From Veillonella seminalis (GTDB lineage: Bacteria; Bacillota; Negativicutes; Veillonellales; Veillonellaceae), in assembly GCF_003992065.1 (NCBI RefSeq), contig NZ_RQUZ01000005.1:90728-154727 (forward strand): a DNA stretch of 64,000 bases, given 5' to 3'. A model generated the notes under the pieces. That model saw only the letters and a program-made list of their open reading frames with translations, ran no database searches and was not told where the DNA came from. Of the stretch, positions 57,040 through 64,000 are shown piece after piece. How positions within the stretch are numbered: position 1 is the first letter of the stretch; each line of letters begins with the position of its first letter. The position numbers and the translations under genes were made by a program.

Positions 57040-57291
57040 TTAATCTTCTTTTTTTGCACCCGGTTTTGGTAGTTTTCCCATGTCCTGTAAGAGTTTGACA
57101 ATGCGCACACCACAGTTTTTACCGCCGCAAGAGCCTGTGCCCGCACCGGTGCGTTCTCTGATTTTAGGGATTGTATCACAGCCGTCATTGATGGCTTCTT
57201 TAATAGTTTTACGGGAAATGCTGCGACAGGTACAAACTTTGGTATACTTGTCTAAAATACTGTCGGGAACTTTTTGTTCTTCGAAATCCAT
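57040..57291 (-). CDS. BFD-like [2Fe-2S] protein
   Basis: Small 83-residue protein with the BFD (bacterioferritin-associated ferredoxin) fold. Cysteines Cys20 and Cys22 in CTCRSIS and two more in SCGGKNCG, near residues 55 and 60, match the CxC...CX4C ligand pattern. AGGAGGT precedes the ATG on the minus strand. It may shuttle electrons or iron, but no bacterioferritin gene is nearby. It is next to the suf operon, which would be consistent with a role in Fe-S handling. Confidence 0.85.
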   Translation of the reverse strand: MDFEEQKVPDSILDKYTKVCTCRSISRKTIKEAINDGCDTIPKIRERTGAGTGSCGGKNCGVRIVKLLQDMGKLPKPGAKKED

Positions 57292-57390
57292 ATGCCTTAC
57301 CTCCTATACTGCTTAGTATAGCTTTGTACATAAACTTTTACATAAAAAACTTTAATACTTATTAGTTTAATCTATCTATAATTCTATTGT

Positions 57391-57414
57391 AACATAGATT
57401 ATGGTTTCTATGTT
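57391..57414. promoter_or_regulatory. Inverted repeat in the divergent promoter region
   Basis: AACATAGA (57391-57398) and TCTATGTT (57407-57414) form a perfect 8-bp inverted repeat with an 8-base spacer between the BFD-like gene and the HAD gene. It overlaps possible -35/-10 sequences for both strands and looks like an operator. Confidence 0.4.
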
Positions 57415-57445
57415 AAGAAAGAGTTAATAAAGAAAGGAAGATCCT

Positions 57446-58123
57446 ATGATTTGTGTTTTATTCGACTTAGACGGCACACTTACCGATTCTGCAGAAGGCA
57501 TTAAAAAGTCTGTTGTGTATGCATTGGAAAAGAAAGGCGTACCCGTACCGGGGGATGAGATTTTAACACTCTTTATCGGACCACCGATTGTTGACTCTTT
57601 GCGTGAACACTGCGGTATGACTGATGCAGAAGCTGAAGAAACATACGGTTATTTCAAGGAACGTTATGAAACCATCGGTAAATTTGAAAACCGTGTGTAC
57701 GAAGATGTAGAACGCATGTTGGTTACTTTACGTCAAACGAATACCTATGTGGCTGTTGCAACGGCTAAACCTCAACATTTAGCTGACGAAGTTATAGCCC
57801 ATTTTGGTCTTACCAAGTACTTTGAAGTTATTAAAGGGTCCGACTCCTCTCGTGGCATTACCCATAAAGACGATGTCTTAAAAGAAGCATTGGCTGCTAT
57901 GGCTGAGATTTCCTCTAATCGCACTAAAAAAGACATCACCGGTTGGTACATGGTAGGCGACCGCAAGTATGATATGGAAGCGGCTAAGAAGTTCGGTTGT
58001 CGTGCTGTAGCCGTTACTTACGGATATGGTTCTCGTGAGGAATTGGAAAATTCCGGCGCCGATTACCTTTGTGATACACCAGCCGATGTTATCTTAAATA
58101 TCGCTGTAGATACATTGTTATAA
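57446..58123 (+). CDS. HAD-family hydrolase (phosphoglycolate phosphatase-like)
   Basis: Haloacid-dehalogenase phosphatase, subfamily IA. The 225-residue protein has motif I FDLDGTLTDS (nucleophile Asp7), motif II ATAKP near 113, and motif III-IV MVGDRKYDMEAAKKFG near 171. An alpha-helical cap follows motif I. Substrate is unknown. AAAGGAAG precedes the ATG. Confidence 0.9.
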   Translation: MICVLFDLDGTLTDSAEGIKKSVVYALEKKGVPVPGDEILTLFIGPPIVDSLREHCGMTDAEAEETYGYFKERYETIGKFENRVYEDVERMLVTLRQTNTYVAVATAKPQHLADEVIAHFGLTKYFEVIKGSDSSRGITHKDDVLKEALAAMAEISSNRTKKDITGWYMVGDRKYDMEAAKKFGCRAVAVTYGYGSREELENSGADYLCDTPADVILNIAVDTLL

Positions 58124-58178
58124 TAATACTACTATAATACTATGGCCATAGTATTCAATTAATCGAATATAATAATAG

Positions 58179-58236
58179 AGGCTATCCCGCGTATTACGTG
58201 TTAAATAAACACCTAATATAGGGGATAGCCTTTTTA
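58179..58236 (+). terminator. Intrinsic terminator after the HAD gene
   Basis: AGGCTATCCC (58179-58188) pairs with GGGATAGCCT (58222-58231), then T5. It separates the HAD gene from the convergent SpeH-like gene. Confidence 0.85.
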
Positions 58237-58263
58237 GTTGAAATATGCGAATTTAAGAATTTC

Positions 58264-58779
58264 TTATTCACGAGGTTGAGGATCTCGCTTTTTGGCAATG
58301 ACATTGAATACTTTTTTACCGGTACTTTTTAATAATTTAGAACCGGTTTTCTTTAAACTCATACGAGTACGTGTCACACGTCCCATAGCCGATAAGGATG
58401 ATTTTTTACGAGGTTTCATATCACGGATAGAACCAAAGTCGCCACGATTGATGCTGGTTGCTTTAACACGTTCGGCACCGAAAGATTGTTTTAACACTCG
58501 CATGATCAGTGTAGCCTGTAACGGTAAGTCAAAAGTATAAATATCTACGGCTACATAACCCATATCAGGATAGGCATGTACTGCGATATGACAATGTGGC
58601 GAAACGGCAAATAATACCACTTCATCATCCAAGACTTGACAACTGATTTCGTCAATCGGTTGTTGAGCTGCTTCGAGTGCATTTGTGACACTCTCCTGAA
58701 TAATGAGTGGGGAGTTTACGACATCTTCCAAACAAGTATATAAATCTATTAATAAATGAGTTCCTATTGCGTTGGACAT
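58264..58779 (-). CDS. AdoMet-decarboxylase-family (SpeH-like) protein with altered active site
   Basis: A 171-residue protein; residues 1 to about 115 align without gaps to the short bacterial S-adenosylmethionine decarboxylase (SpeH). His68, His64 and the GYVAVDIYT segment are conserved. However the residues that make and use the pyruvoyl group are changed: the cleavage-site Glu62-Ser63 is His62-Cys63, and catalytic Cys83 is Phe. A basic tail of about 50 residues (123-171, rich in Lys/Arg/Ser) is added. AAGGAAGGTG precedes the ATG on the minus strand. No other polyamine gene is nearby. It may have a different activity or be a non-enzymatic regulator. Confidence 0.75.
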   Translation of the reverse strand: MSNAIGTHLLIDLYTCLEDVVNSPLIIQESVTNALEAAQQPIDEISCQVLDDEVVLFAVSPHCHIAVHAYPDMGYVAVDIYTFDLPLQATLIMRVLKQSFGAERVKATSINRGDFGSIRDMKPRKKSSLSAMGRVTRTRMSLKKTGSKLLKSTGKKVFNVIAKKRDPQPRE

Positions 58780-59322
58780 ACTTACACCTTCCTTACTACG
58801 ATTATCGTTATATATATTGTATCATATAATATATTTTTTTAATTAATCTATTAGGGTCTGGAATTTCTGATTTAGTGGGTCACTGTAAGAGGAAAGACCA
58901 TCTGCAGTGAAGATAATTTCTTACTATGACCATAAGTTCAATTGTTTTATGAGTTTTAAGTATTCTAATATCCTTTAATTATACCTTGAAACAGGGTAGC
59001 TTGTAAAATGATAAAAGTAAAATCAAGGTAAGCAGGGAGGAAATTCTTTGTGATATTGAGAAAAACTATTATTTATATTTATGATGAGTTTAATGAATTA
59101 TAGACACGTAAAATATAAAATTTATTCATTTCGTGGAATAGTTTCTACATTGAACATTTTAACTTTTCTGTTGTACATAGGATTTTAAAAGACTTAATTT
59201 AATATGAGTATTGGTTATACCTATATGGTTGATTTACATGATATGAGCGGTATGCTATTCTAAATCTATATGAAGTCGTACAGTAGTGCCGAGTGGCACA
59301 ATACGATGTGGGAGGTCCTAAA
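58780..59322. other. Long AT-rich intergenic region before the FAD/Fe-S dehydrogenase gene
   Basis: No standard gene is visible. Near 59035-59040, GGGAGG precedes a GTG at 59050 that opens a 17-codon frame ending with TAG at 59101-59103 (Ile/Tyr/Glu-rich); it might be a leader peptide. The left end is AT-rich and should hold the promoter of the minus-strand SpeH-like gene. I see no clear terminator or riboswitch. Confidence 0.45.
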
Positions 59323-62142
59323 ATGAGCTTACAGTTGAAGAGAGATTATGACACGTTTGTATTAGAAGCAAAGAAGATTTCACCGGATCGAGTGTTTACA
59401 GATTTTTTACTTTGCTATGCGTACGGTATTGACGCATCCTGCTACAGTTATTTGCCTAAAGTAGTAGTAAAAGCAAATACGGAAGCGGAAGTAGTTCAAT
59501 TAGTATTATTGGCTAACCGTTGCGGTACACCGGTAACATTCCGTGCTGCCGGCAGTTCTTTATCCGGTCAGGCATCTTCCGAAGATGTATTGATTGTTGC
59601 CAATGATGGGTTTAAATTTGTGCAGGTGCTTGAAAACGGCAATGCCATTCGTTTGGCTTGCGGTGTAATCGGTGCCGATGCGAATGAAGCTTTAAAACCT
59701 TACGGTAAAAAAATCGGTCCTGATCCTGCTACCATTACAACTGCTTTGGTAGGCGGTATTTTTAACAATAACTCCAGCGGTATGTGTTGCGGTACGGTTG
59801 AAAACTCTTACAAAACAGTTCGTTCCATGCGTGTAGTATTGGCTGACGGTACAATTCTTGATACAGGCAATCCTCAAAGCGTTAAAGAATTTATGGCCAG
59901 TCACAGCAAATTGGTAGATGATGTACTAAATTTGCGCAGTGAAATCATGACCGACAGCGAATTAGTAGATTTAATTCGTCGTAAATATAAAATTAAAAAT
60001 ACTACCGGTTACGGTATTAACTCTTTGGTTGATTTCGAAGATATCGTAGATATTTTAAACCATATCTTTATCGGCAGTGAAGGGACCCTCGGCTTCGTAA
60101 GTGAAGTTGTGTACAACTGCGTTGATGACGCTAAATACAAAGGTTGCGGTCTTTTATTCTTCGCTAAATTAAACGATGCATCCCGTGCCGTAGTTGCTTT
60201 GGCCAATATGTCCCGCGATAAAGTCGTGGCTGCTGAAATGATGGACTATTTAAGTCTTAAGAGTGTACAACAATTACCGGAAGTTCCATCCTTTGTACAT
60301 GGTGTACCGGAAGGGACCAGCTGTATTTTATTCCAATCCGAAAGCAATGACGAAGCTACTTTAGACGCTAATTTGGAATATATTAAGGATCAATTAAAAG
60401 ATATTCCGACGGTTATTCCAAGCTTGTACTCTAAAGACGCAAAAGAATATGATGCATGGTGGATAATTCGTAAAGGTTTGTTACCGATTGCTGCCGGCTT
60501 ACGTCGTCCGGGTACTACTGTTATTACCGAAGATGTTTGCTTTAAAATTGAAGATTTCACCGACGGTATCGAAATGATTACGGAATTGTTTAAAAAATAT
60601 GATTTCGAAGACAGCGGTATTATTTTCGGTCATGCTTTGAGCGGCAACGTTCACTTTATTATTACACCTAACTTTAACGAACAACGTGAAATGGATAACT
60701 TCTCCGGTCTCGTTAAAGAAATGGCTGAACGTGTAGCCGGGGTAGAAGGTTCCATTAAAGCAGAACATGGTACAGGTCGTATGGTTGCTCCGTTTGTTGA
60801 ATTAGAATGGGGCAAAAAAGCTTATGCCGTTAACCGTCGTATTAAAGAAATCTTTGACCCTCAACGCTTATTAAATCCTGATGTTATGATCACGGATGAT
60901 CCGGATATTTACAAAAAGAATTTAAAAGCTATGAGCGATATCGATCCATTATACAATATGTGTATGGAATGCGGTTTCTGTGAACGTAACTGTCCGAGCC
61001 GTAACTTAACATTGACTCCACGCCAACGTATTTCCTTGCTTCGTGAAGAACAGTGTTTACTCAAAGAAGGCAATACAGTAATGGCTGAAGAACTCAAAAA
61101 AGGCTACGAATATTACGGTGTTGACACTTGTGCCGCTTGCTCCATGTGTTCCATGCTTTGTCCTTTAGGTATTGACACAGCTCAAATTGCGATTTCTATG
61201 CGCAAAATTAATCCGAAGGGTCGCGGTTTGGCACATGCTATTTATAACAACTTCAGTACTACTTTGAAAGCAGCTAAGGTAGGGGCCACCTTGGGTGGTG
61301 TAGCCGGTAAAGTAGCTACGAAGACCTTATTGGCTAAAATTTCCGAAGATGCTCATGAATTAACCGGTTTGACACCATATGTACCGACAACTATGCCGAA
61401 AGCCAATACATATAAATTGACGAATAAACGTAATCCGGCATATCAGAAAAATGTAGTATACTTCAGTACTTGTGCTAACCGTGCATTCCGTCAGAATCAA
61501 GGTTATGCCGATACTCGCAGTTTACAACAAGTATTCGAAAGTTTGTGCGATAAAGCAGGGTACAATGTGATTTATCCGCCTCATATTGAAAACTTATGTT
61601 GCGGCTTAAGTTTTGAAAATTATGAAGAAATCGACAAACAAGCTTTGGCTGATTTAACCGAAGCATTGACTAAGGCCAGTGAAGGCGGCGTTTATCCGAT
61701 TGTTATCGACCATTCCGCATGCTTCAATCATGCATTTAAACATATTAAAGGCTTGAAGATTCTTGATATTTCCGAGTTCTTGTATACAATTTTACCTGAT
61801 TTGCATGTAACGAAATGCGATGAATCGGTAATCGTTCATAAACAGTGTAAGATTAAGACTTTGAATAAAGGCGATTATATTGAAAACTTGGCTCGTGCAT
61901 GTACCGATAAAGTATTTAATATCAAATCCTTTGCATGTTGCGGTTTTGCCGGTCAAAAAGGTTTCTTCACACCGGAACTCAATAAATCTTCAACTAAATA
62001 CTTAGCCGAAGAAATTAAAAACTTAGGTTGTACATTAGGTGTAAGTTCCAGTTCAACTTGTGAAACCGGTCTTGGTGAAAACGGCGGTATTCCGTTTGTA
62101 AGCATTGCATACTTGTTAGACCGTTGTTCTACAAGAAAATAA
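59323..62142 (+). CDS. FAD-linked oxidase with Fe-S and CCG domains (probable D-lactate or 2-hydroxyacid dehydrogenase)
   Basis: Membrane-associated oxidoreductase of 939 residues. It has an FAD-binding PCMH domain (about 30-260; FRAAGSSLSGQ), a FAD-linked oxidase C-terminal domain (about 260-520; IKAEHGTGRMVAPF), two 4Fe-4S motifs (CMECGFCERNCP and CAACSMCSMLCP at about 540-615), and C-terminal CCG domains (ENLCCGLSF, FACCGFAGQKG). The layout matches YdiJ and D-lactate dehydrogenases of the GlcD plus Fe-S type. The ATG at 59323 follows GGGAGGT by 6 bases. In lactate-fermenting Negativicutes such an enzyme would feed pyruvate metabolism, but the substrate is inferred only. Confidence 0.88.
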   Translation: MSLQLKRDYDTFVLEAKKISPDRVFTDFLLCYAYGIDASCYSYLPKVVVKANTEAEVVQLVLLANRCGTPVTFRAAGSSLSGQASSEDVLIVANDGFKFVQVLENGNAIRLACGVIGADANEALKPYGKKIGPDPATITTALVGGIFNNNSSGMCCGTVENSYKTVRSMRVVLADGTILDTGNPQSVKEFMASHSKLVDDVLNLRSEIMTDSELVDLIRRKYKIKNTTGYGINSLVDFEDIVDILNHIFIGSEGTLGFVSEVVYNCVDDAKYKGCGLLFFAKLNDASRAVVALANMSRDKVVAAEMMDYLSLKSVQQLPEVPSFVHGVPEGTSCILFQSESNDEATLDANLEYIKDQLKDIPTVIPSLYSKDAKEYDAWWIIRKGLLPIAAGLRRPGTTVITEDVCFKIEDFTDGIEMITELFKKYDFEDSGIIFGHALSGNVHFIITPNFNEQREMDNFSGLVKEMAERVAGVEGSIKAEHGTGRMVAPFVELEWGKKAYAVNRRIKEIFDPQRLLNPDVMITDDPDIYKKNLKAMSDIDPLYNMCMECGFCERNCPSRNLTLTPRQRISLLREEQCLLKEGNTVMAEELKKGYEYYGVDTCAACSMCSMLCPLGIDTAQIAISMRKINPKGRGLAHAIYNNFSTTLKAAKVGATLGGVAGKVATKTLLAKISEDAHELTGLTPYVPTTMPKANTYKLTNKRNPAYQKNVVYFSTCANRAFRQNQGYADTRSLQQVFESLCDKAGYNVIYPPHIENLCCGLSFENYEEIDKQALADLTEALTKASEGGVYPIVIDHSACFNHAFKHIKGLKILDISEFLYTILPDLHVTKCDESVIVHKQCKIKTLNKGDYIENLARACTDKVFNIKSFACCGFAGQKGFFTPELNKSSTKYLAEEIKNLGCTLGVSSSSTCETGLGENGGIPFVSIAYLLDRCSTRK

Positions 62143-62249
62143 TTTACTGTAAATACTATACGTAAATAATGATGCTTGTGTATGGGTGAATATAGTAACT
62201 CATACAGATGTATCATTAACTTGTTAAAAGCGTCTTAGACGGACGGCTA

Positions 62250-62278
62250 TTGAACTAAATAGAGTGATATGATATAAT
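62250..62278 (+). promoter_or_regulatory. Strong promoter without an obvious gene
   Basis: TTGAAC (62250-62255) and perfect TATAAT (62273-62278) are 17 bases apart. An inverted repeat begins at the -10, suggesting regulation. Confidence 0.7.
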
Positions 62279-62311
62279 TACTTCCGATAACGATATATTA
62301 TCGTAAGTAAT
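62277..62311. promoter_or_regulatory. Inverted repeat overlapping the -10 and start site
   Basis: ATTACTTCCGATAA (62277-62290) and TTATCGTAAGTAAT (62298-62311) form a 14-bp inverted repeat with one mismatch and a 7-base loop. Placement at the transcription start suits a repressor operator or a 5' stem of a small RNA. Confidence 0.55.
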
Positions 62312-62402
62312 GTAATTTGAGAATCTAGGGACATCTTAGAACGCTTTATAAGCCGCTTATTTAAGCCATTTATCCGCGAATTAATGTATCTCTCGCGTTT
62401 TC
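62285..62402 (+). ncRNA. Candidate small RNA
   Basis: From the start expected for the promoter at 62250-62278 to the weak hairpin CGCGA/TCGCG followed by T (62375-62401) there is a possible 115-base transcript with no coding frame. This is an inference from signals only. Confidence 0.25.
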
Positions 62403-62440
62403 TCAATAACTGCCAAATTCCCTCGTTTTTTATTTCTTTT

Positions 62441-62468
62441 TCGGCAAAATATCGGCAAAAATCGGCAA
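62441..62468 (+). repeat. Three TCGGCAA repeats spaced one helical turn
   Basis: TCGGCAA occurs at 62441, 62452 and 62462, spacing 11 and 10 bases. Such phased short repeats are typical of protein-binding arrays, for example recombinase arm sites or iterons. Confidence 0.6.
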
Positions 62469-62780
62469 GCTTGAAAAAACATGTATTGAACTGCTAATTA
62501 TCATCGTATCGTTCTTTCTCTTCTTTTATTGATAATAATATTGAGAATATAAAATCATCGCTTACGGAAATAGAGATTCGGTAGTCTCTGCGCTGCTGCG
62601 GTTCTCTTTTCTCTATCCGGACGGCACGATGTGCATGGCCTAATCGTCCACGATATCGGCTTCCCTTTGCCGGCTTTTTCTTCATTAATTTCTTTACATG
62701 TATCATTATTATCCAATATTTGTTGATGTTTCATGAATAGTATGTTAAATTATAAACAGTATTTCTCTCATCTCAAAATA

Positions 62781-62850
62781 GGCAAATACTGTTTCATCTG
62801 CCTTTATAACAAATCGAAGGATGGTATTTATATACGCTGCTGTATTTGCC
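62781..62850 (+). promoter_or_regulatory. Hairpin in the leader of the zinc-ribbon gene
   Basis: GGCAAATAC (62781-62789) pairs with GTATTTGCC (62842-62850) around a 52-base loop, 45 bases before the start codon. It may be a structured mRNA leader or a remnant of an inverted repeat. Confidence 0.35.
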
Positions 62851-62894
62851 AAGGGAATGAAATTTTTCACGGCTTTTTAGAAAAAGGAAGCGAT

Positions 62895-63620
62895 ATGATG
62901 TTTTGCACTCAATGTGGTAAAAAGATTCAGGATGATGCTAAGTTTTGTCCCTATTGCGGTGCGACGATTCACCATGCTGAAGCTCCAAAAGAAACTGTCG
63001 AACCCGCAGAACCTGAAGTCCCCGTAGGATCGACCGAAGAACCTCGGCAACAGGTGCACAACCTCCCCTCACGGGTACGGAATCTGTGGCCGAAGGATAG
63101 AAAACAACGGGTACGGATGTGGAATCGTTTTGTTGTCGCCGTCTTGGTTTGTATGATGGGGGCATTTCTATACTCTGTTCATGACGACGGCTCCGATGTC
63201 AGCAAAGAAGAACAAGCGCTGTCAGATCCGGCAAAACAGGAGGAAAAACAAGCACCGGCTCCGGTAAAAGAACAAAAACCAGTCAAGTTACCGGCCCCAG
63301 CTTCTATTGCCAATTTTGAAGTAGATAAAAATGTGATAGGCGAACCAGTTGCTTATATTCAGATACAAAACGACAGTGATAAGACTATCGATGGCTTTAA
63401 GGTCCATTTATCGGCTAAAGATAACTTTGGCCAAGAGGTTACTGAATTCGGCTATGGTGACCCTTTCACCGTGCTTATAAATCAGGATACCATCGAGCCA
63501 CAAGGCCTATCGGATGGGACTTATCACTGGACCCTTCATGGGTTGGAAAATGGGACAAAATTTCACATCGAATTAGCTGAAATTCATTATACTAACGGTA
63601 CGTCATGGCACGCTTTATAA
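62895..63620 (+). CDS. Zinc-ribbon, single-pass membrane protein
   Basis: Unrecognised 241-residue protein. It starts with a zinc ribbon (MFCTQCGKKIQDDAKFCPYCGA), then a Pro/Glu linker, a basic stretch, one membrane segment (about 80-98), another Pro/Lys/Glu linker and a C-terminal domain of about 95 residues that looks beta-rich (VAYIQIQNDSDKTIDGFKV), resembling a FxLYD/DUF-type exported domain. Two adjacent ATG codons (62895 and 62898) follow AAGGAAG. The frame is open 54 codons upstream to an ATG at 62733, but that part is poorly protein-like and spans a hairpin. Lies beside IS30 debris. Confidence 0.75.
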   Translation: MMFCTQCGKKIQDDAKFCPYCGATIHHAEAPKETVEPAEPEVPVGSTEEPRQQVHNLPSRVRNLWPKDRKQRVRMWNRFVVAVLVCMMGAFLYSVHDDGSDVSKEEQALSDPAKQEEKQAPAPVKEQKPVKLPAPASIANFEVDKNVIGEPVAYIQIQNDSDKTIDGFKVHLSAKDNFGQEVTEFGYGDPFTVLINQDTIEPQGLSDGTYHWTLHGLENGTKFHIELAEIHYTNGTSWHAL

Positions 63621-63654
63621 CTACCTTCACCAAAATATCTTAGCCTTTAAAATT

Positions 63655-63768
63655 ATGGATTTACCGTTAGTTTTACGCAGATCAACAAGAAAGTACTCTT
63701 CTAGAAAACATAAGAGGGAATTGGGTAAATCCATTGATTTACGTGATGAAGAATTAAATACTATTTAG
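63655..63768 (+). mobile_element. Fragment of an IS30-family transposase
   Basis: A 37-codon frame reads MDLPLVLRRSTRKY, then KRELGKSIDLRDEELN before a stop. This matches the segment of IS30-family transposases just before the FGHWE catalytic motif, which is missing. It is a decayed remnant; its direction is opposite to the transposase at the window end. Confidence 0.55.
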
Positions 63769-63889
63769 AATTTGCTGCTGCTTCTTTTAATTTATTATCT
63801 AGCGTCTTTGATATTAATAACTGTATTCTTTCTGTCTTTTTTTCCTTTTTTATATTATTTTCACTTACATCATATTTTTTTAGTAAATT
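63761..63889 (-). pseudogene. Fragment resembling a ribbon-helix-helix DNA-binding protein
   Basis: An open frame without a start codon reads KKEKKTERIQLLIS then KTLDNKLKEAAANSK before a stop. The TERIQLLIS...LKEAA pattern resembles ribbon-helix-helix proteins of plasmids and mobile elements. It lies between two IS30 pieces and seems cut at both ends. Confidence 0.3.
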
Positions 63890-63910
63890 GCAATATGAAA
63901 TTGAACACTT

Positions 63911-64000
63911 TTAAAAACCCAGTAACTTATTAACTTCTTCAATGAATACTTCTTGTGGTGTCCGGTAATTTAGAATTTTGCGTGGCAGTGCATTACACCA
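63911..64000 (-). CDS. IS30-family transposase, C-terminal end (partial)
   Basis: The last 29 codons of a transposase that continues past the window edge. It reads WCNALPRKILNYRTPQEVF and ends VNKLLGF, the characteristic IS30-family C-terminus. The bases 63885-63910 just after the stop may belong to the terminal inverted repeat of the element. Confidence 0.85.
   Translation of the reverse strand, partial: WCNALPRKILNYRTPQEVFIEEVNKLLGF

Larger units (their letters stand above)
62143..62732. other. Intergenic region with orphan promoter and phased repeats
   Basis: No convincing gene. Contents: an imperfect hairpin at 62168-62217 that may terminate the dehydrogenase transcript; a promoter and inverted repeat at 62250-62311; a weak hairpin followed by T at 62375-62401; and three TCGGCAA copies at 62441, 62452 and 62462. 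A minus-strand 70-codon frame (62494-62706), rich in Arg/Lys, has no ribosome-binding site and is not called. Confidence 0.5.

Noticed and set aside
62494..62706. 70-codon Arg/Lys-rich frame on the minus strand
   Set aside because: No ribosome-binding site, overlaps other open frames, and no recognisable motif; may be a remnant but cannot be supported as a gene.
62733..62894. Upstream extension of the zinc-ribbon protein
   Set aside because: No ribosome-binding site before the ATG at 62733; it spans a leader hairpin, whereas the ATG pair at 62895/62898 has AAGGAAG and begins at the zinc ribbon.

Overview
The window looks like chromosome of a low-GC (about 40%) anaerobe of the Negativicutes, most likely a Veillonella relative. 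The firmicute signs are ScpAB, RemA, a PASTA-domain Ser/Thr kinase with its PP2C phosphatase, a CIRCE-controlled groESL, an S-box SAM riboswitch, a RqcH-type NFACT protein, an IspH-S1 fusion and a SufCBDSU iron-sulfur system. The diderm sign is a phosphoethanolamine-transferase-like membrane sulfatase fold at the left edge. Species is an inference from gene content and order; no rRNA or tRNA gene was found.

Layout. 0-2 kb: minus-strand envelope lipid-modifying enzyme. 2-9 kb: scpA-scpB-rluB-flavoprotein-cmk-plsC-ispH/S1, closed by a strong terminator. 9-13.8 kb: der-plsY-gpsA, then rsmD-coaD and a coiled-coil protein. 13.8-15.6 kb: rqcH on the minus strand. 15.7-20.4 kb: yicC-remA-gmk-rpoZ-coaBC, followed by a SAM-I riboswitch and metK. 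20.8-22.5 kb: a malic enzyme gene broken by one in-frame TAG. 22.6-33.9 kb: priA-def-fmt-DUF116-rsmB-rlmN-stp-stk-rsgA-rpe. 34-39.2 kb: acpS, nnr, a secreted ComEC-like beta-lactamase-fold lipoprotein, a cell-wall amidase and a GerMN lipoprotein. 39.3-43.1 kb: thiL and the t6A-modification cluster tsaE-tsaB-rimI-tsaD. 43.2-45.4 kb: a sensor kinase and an ANTAR antiterminator response regulator. 45.5-47.6 kb: groES-groEL.

The region 47.6-50.2 kb is an AT-rich accessory island. It holds a membrane-anchored OB-fold protein, a small multi-pass membrane protein, and a coiled-coil plus phospholipase-D-like gene split over three frames with a 21-bp tandem repeat inside. It is followed by lysA (50.3 kb), sufC-sufB-sufD-sufS-sufU (51.9-56.9 kb), a BFD-like [2Fe-2S] protein, a HAD phosphatase, and a minus-strand AdoMet-decarboxylase-family protein that lacks the usual catalytic residues. 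A large FAD/Fe-S dehydrogenase of the D-lactate/2-hydroxyacid type sits at 59.3-62.1 kb. The right end (62.1-64 kb) is a scar zone: an orphan promoter with an inverted repeat, phased TCGGCAA repeats, a zinc-ribbon membrane protein, and pieces of IS30-family transposases.

Most genes are housekeeping: lipid and isoprenoid precursors, translation and tRNA/rRNA modification, cell-wall signalling, Fe-S assembly. The items most worth a second look are the altered-active-site SpeH-like protein, the internal ribosome-binding site inside the ispH-S1 fusion, the nonsense-mutated malic enzyme, the frameshifted coiled-coil/PLD island and the orphan promoter at 62.25 kb.
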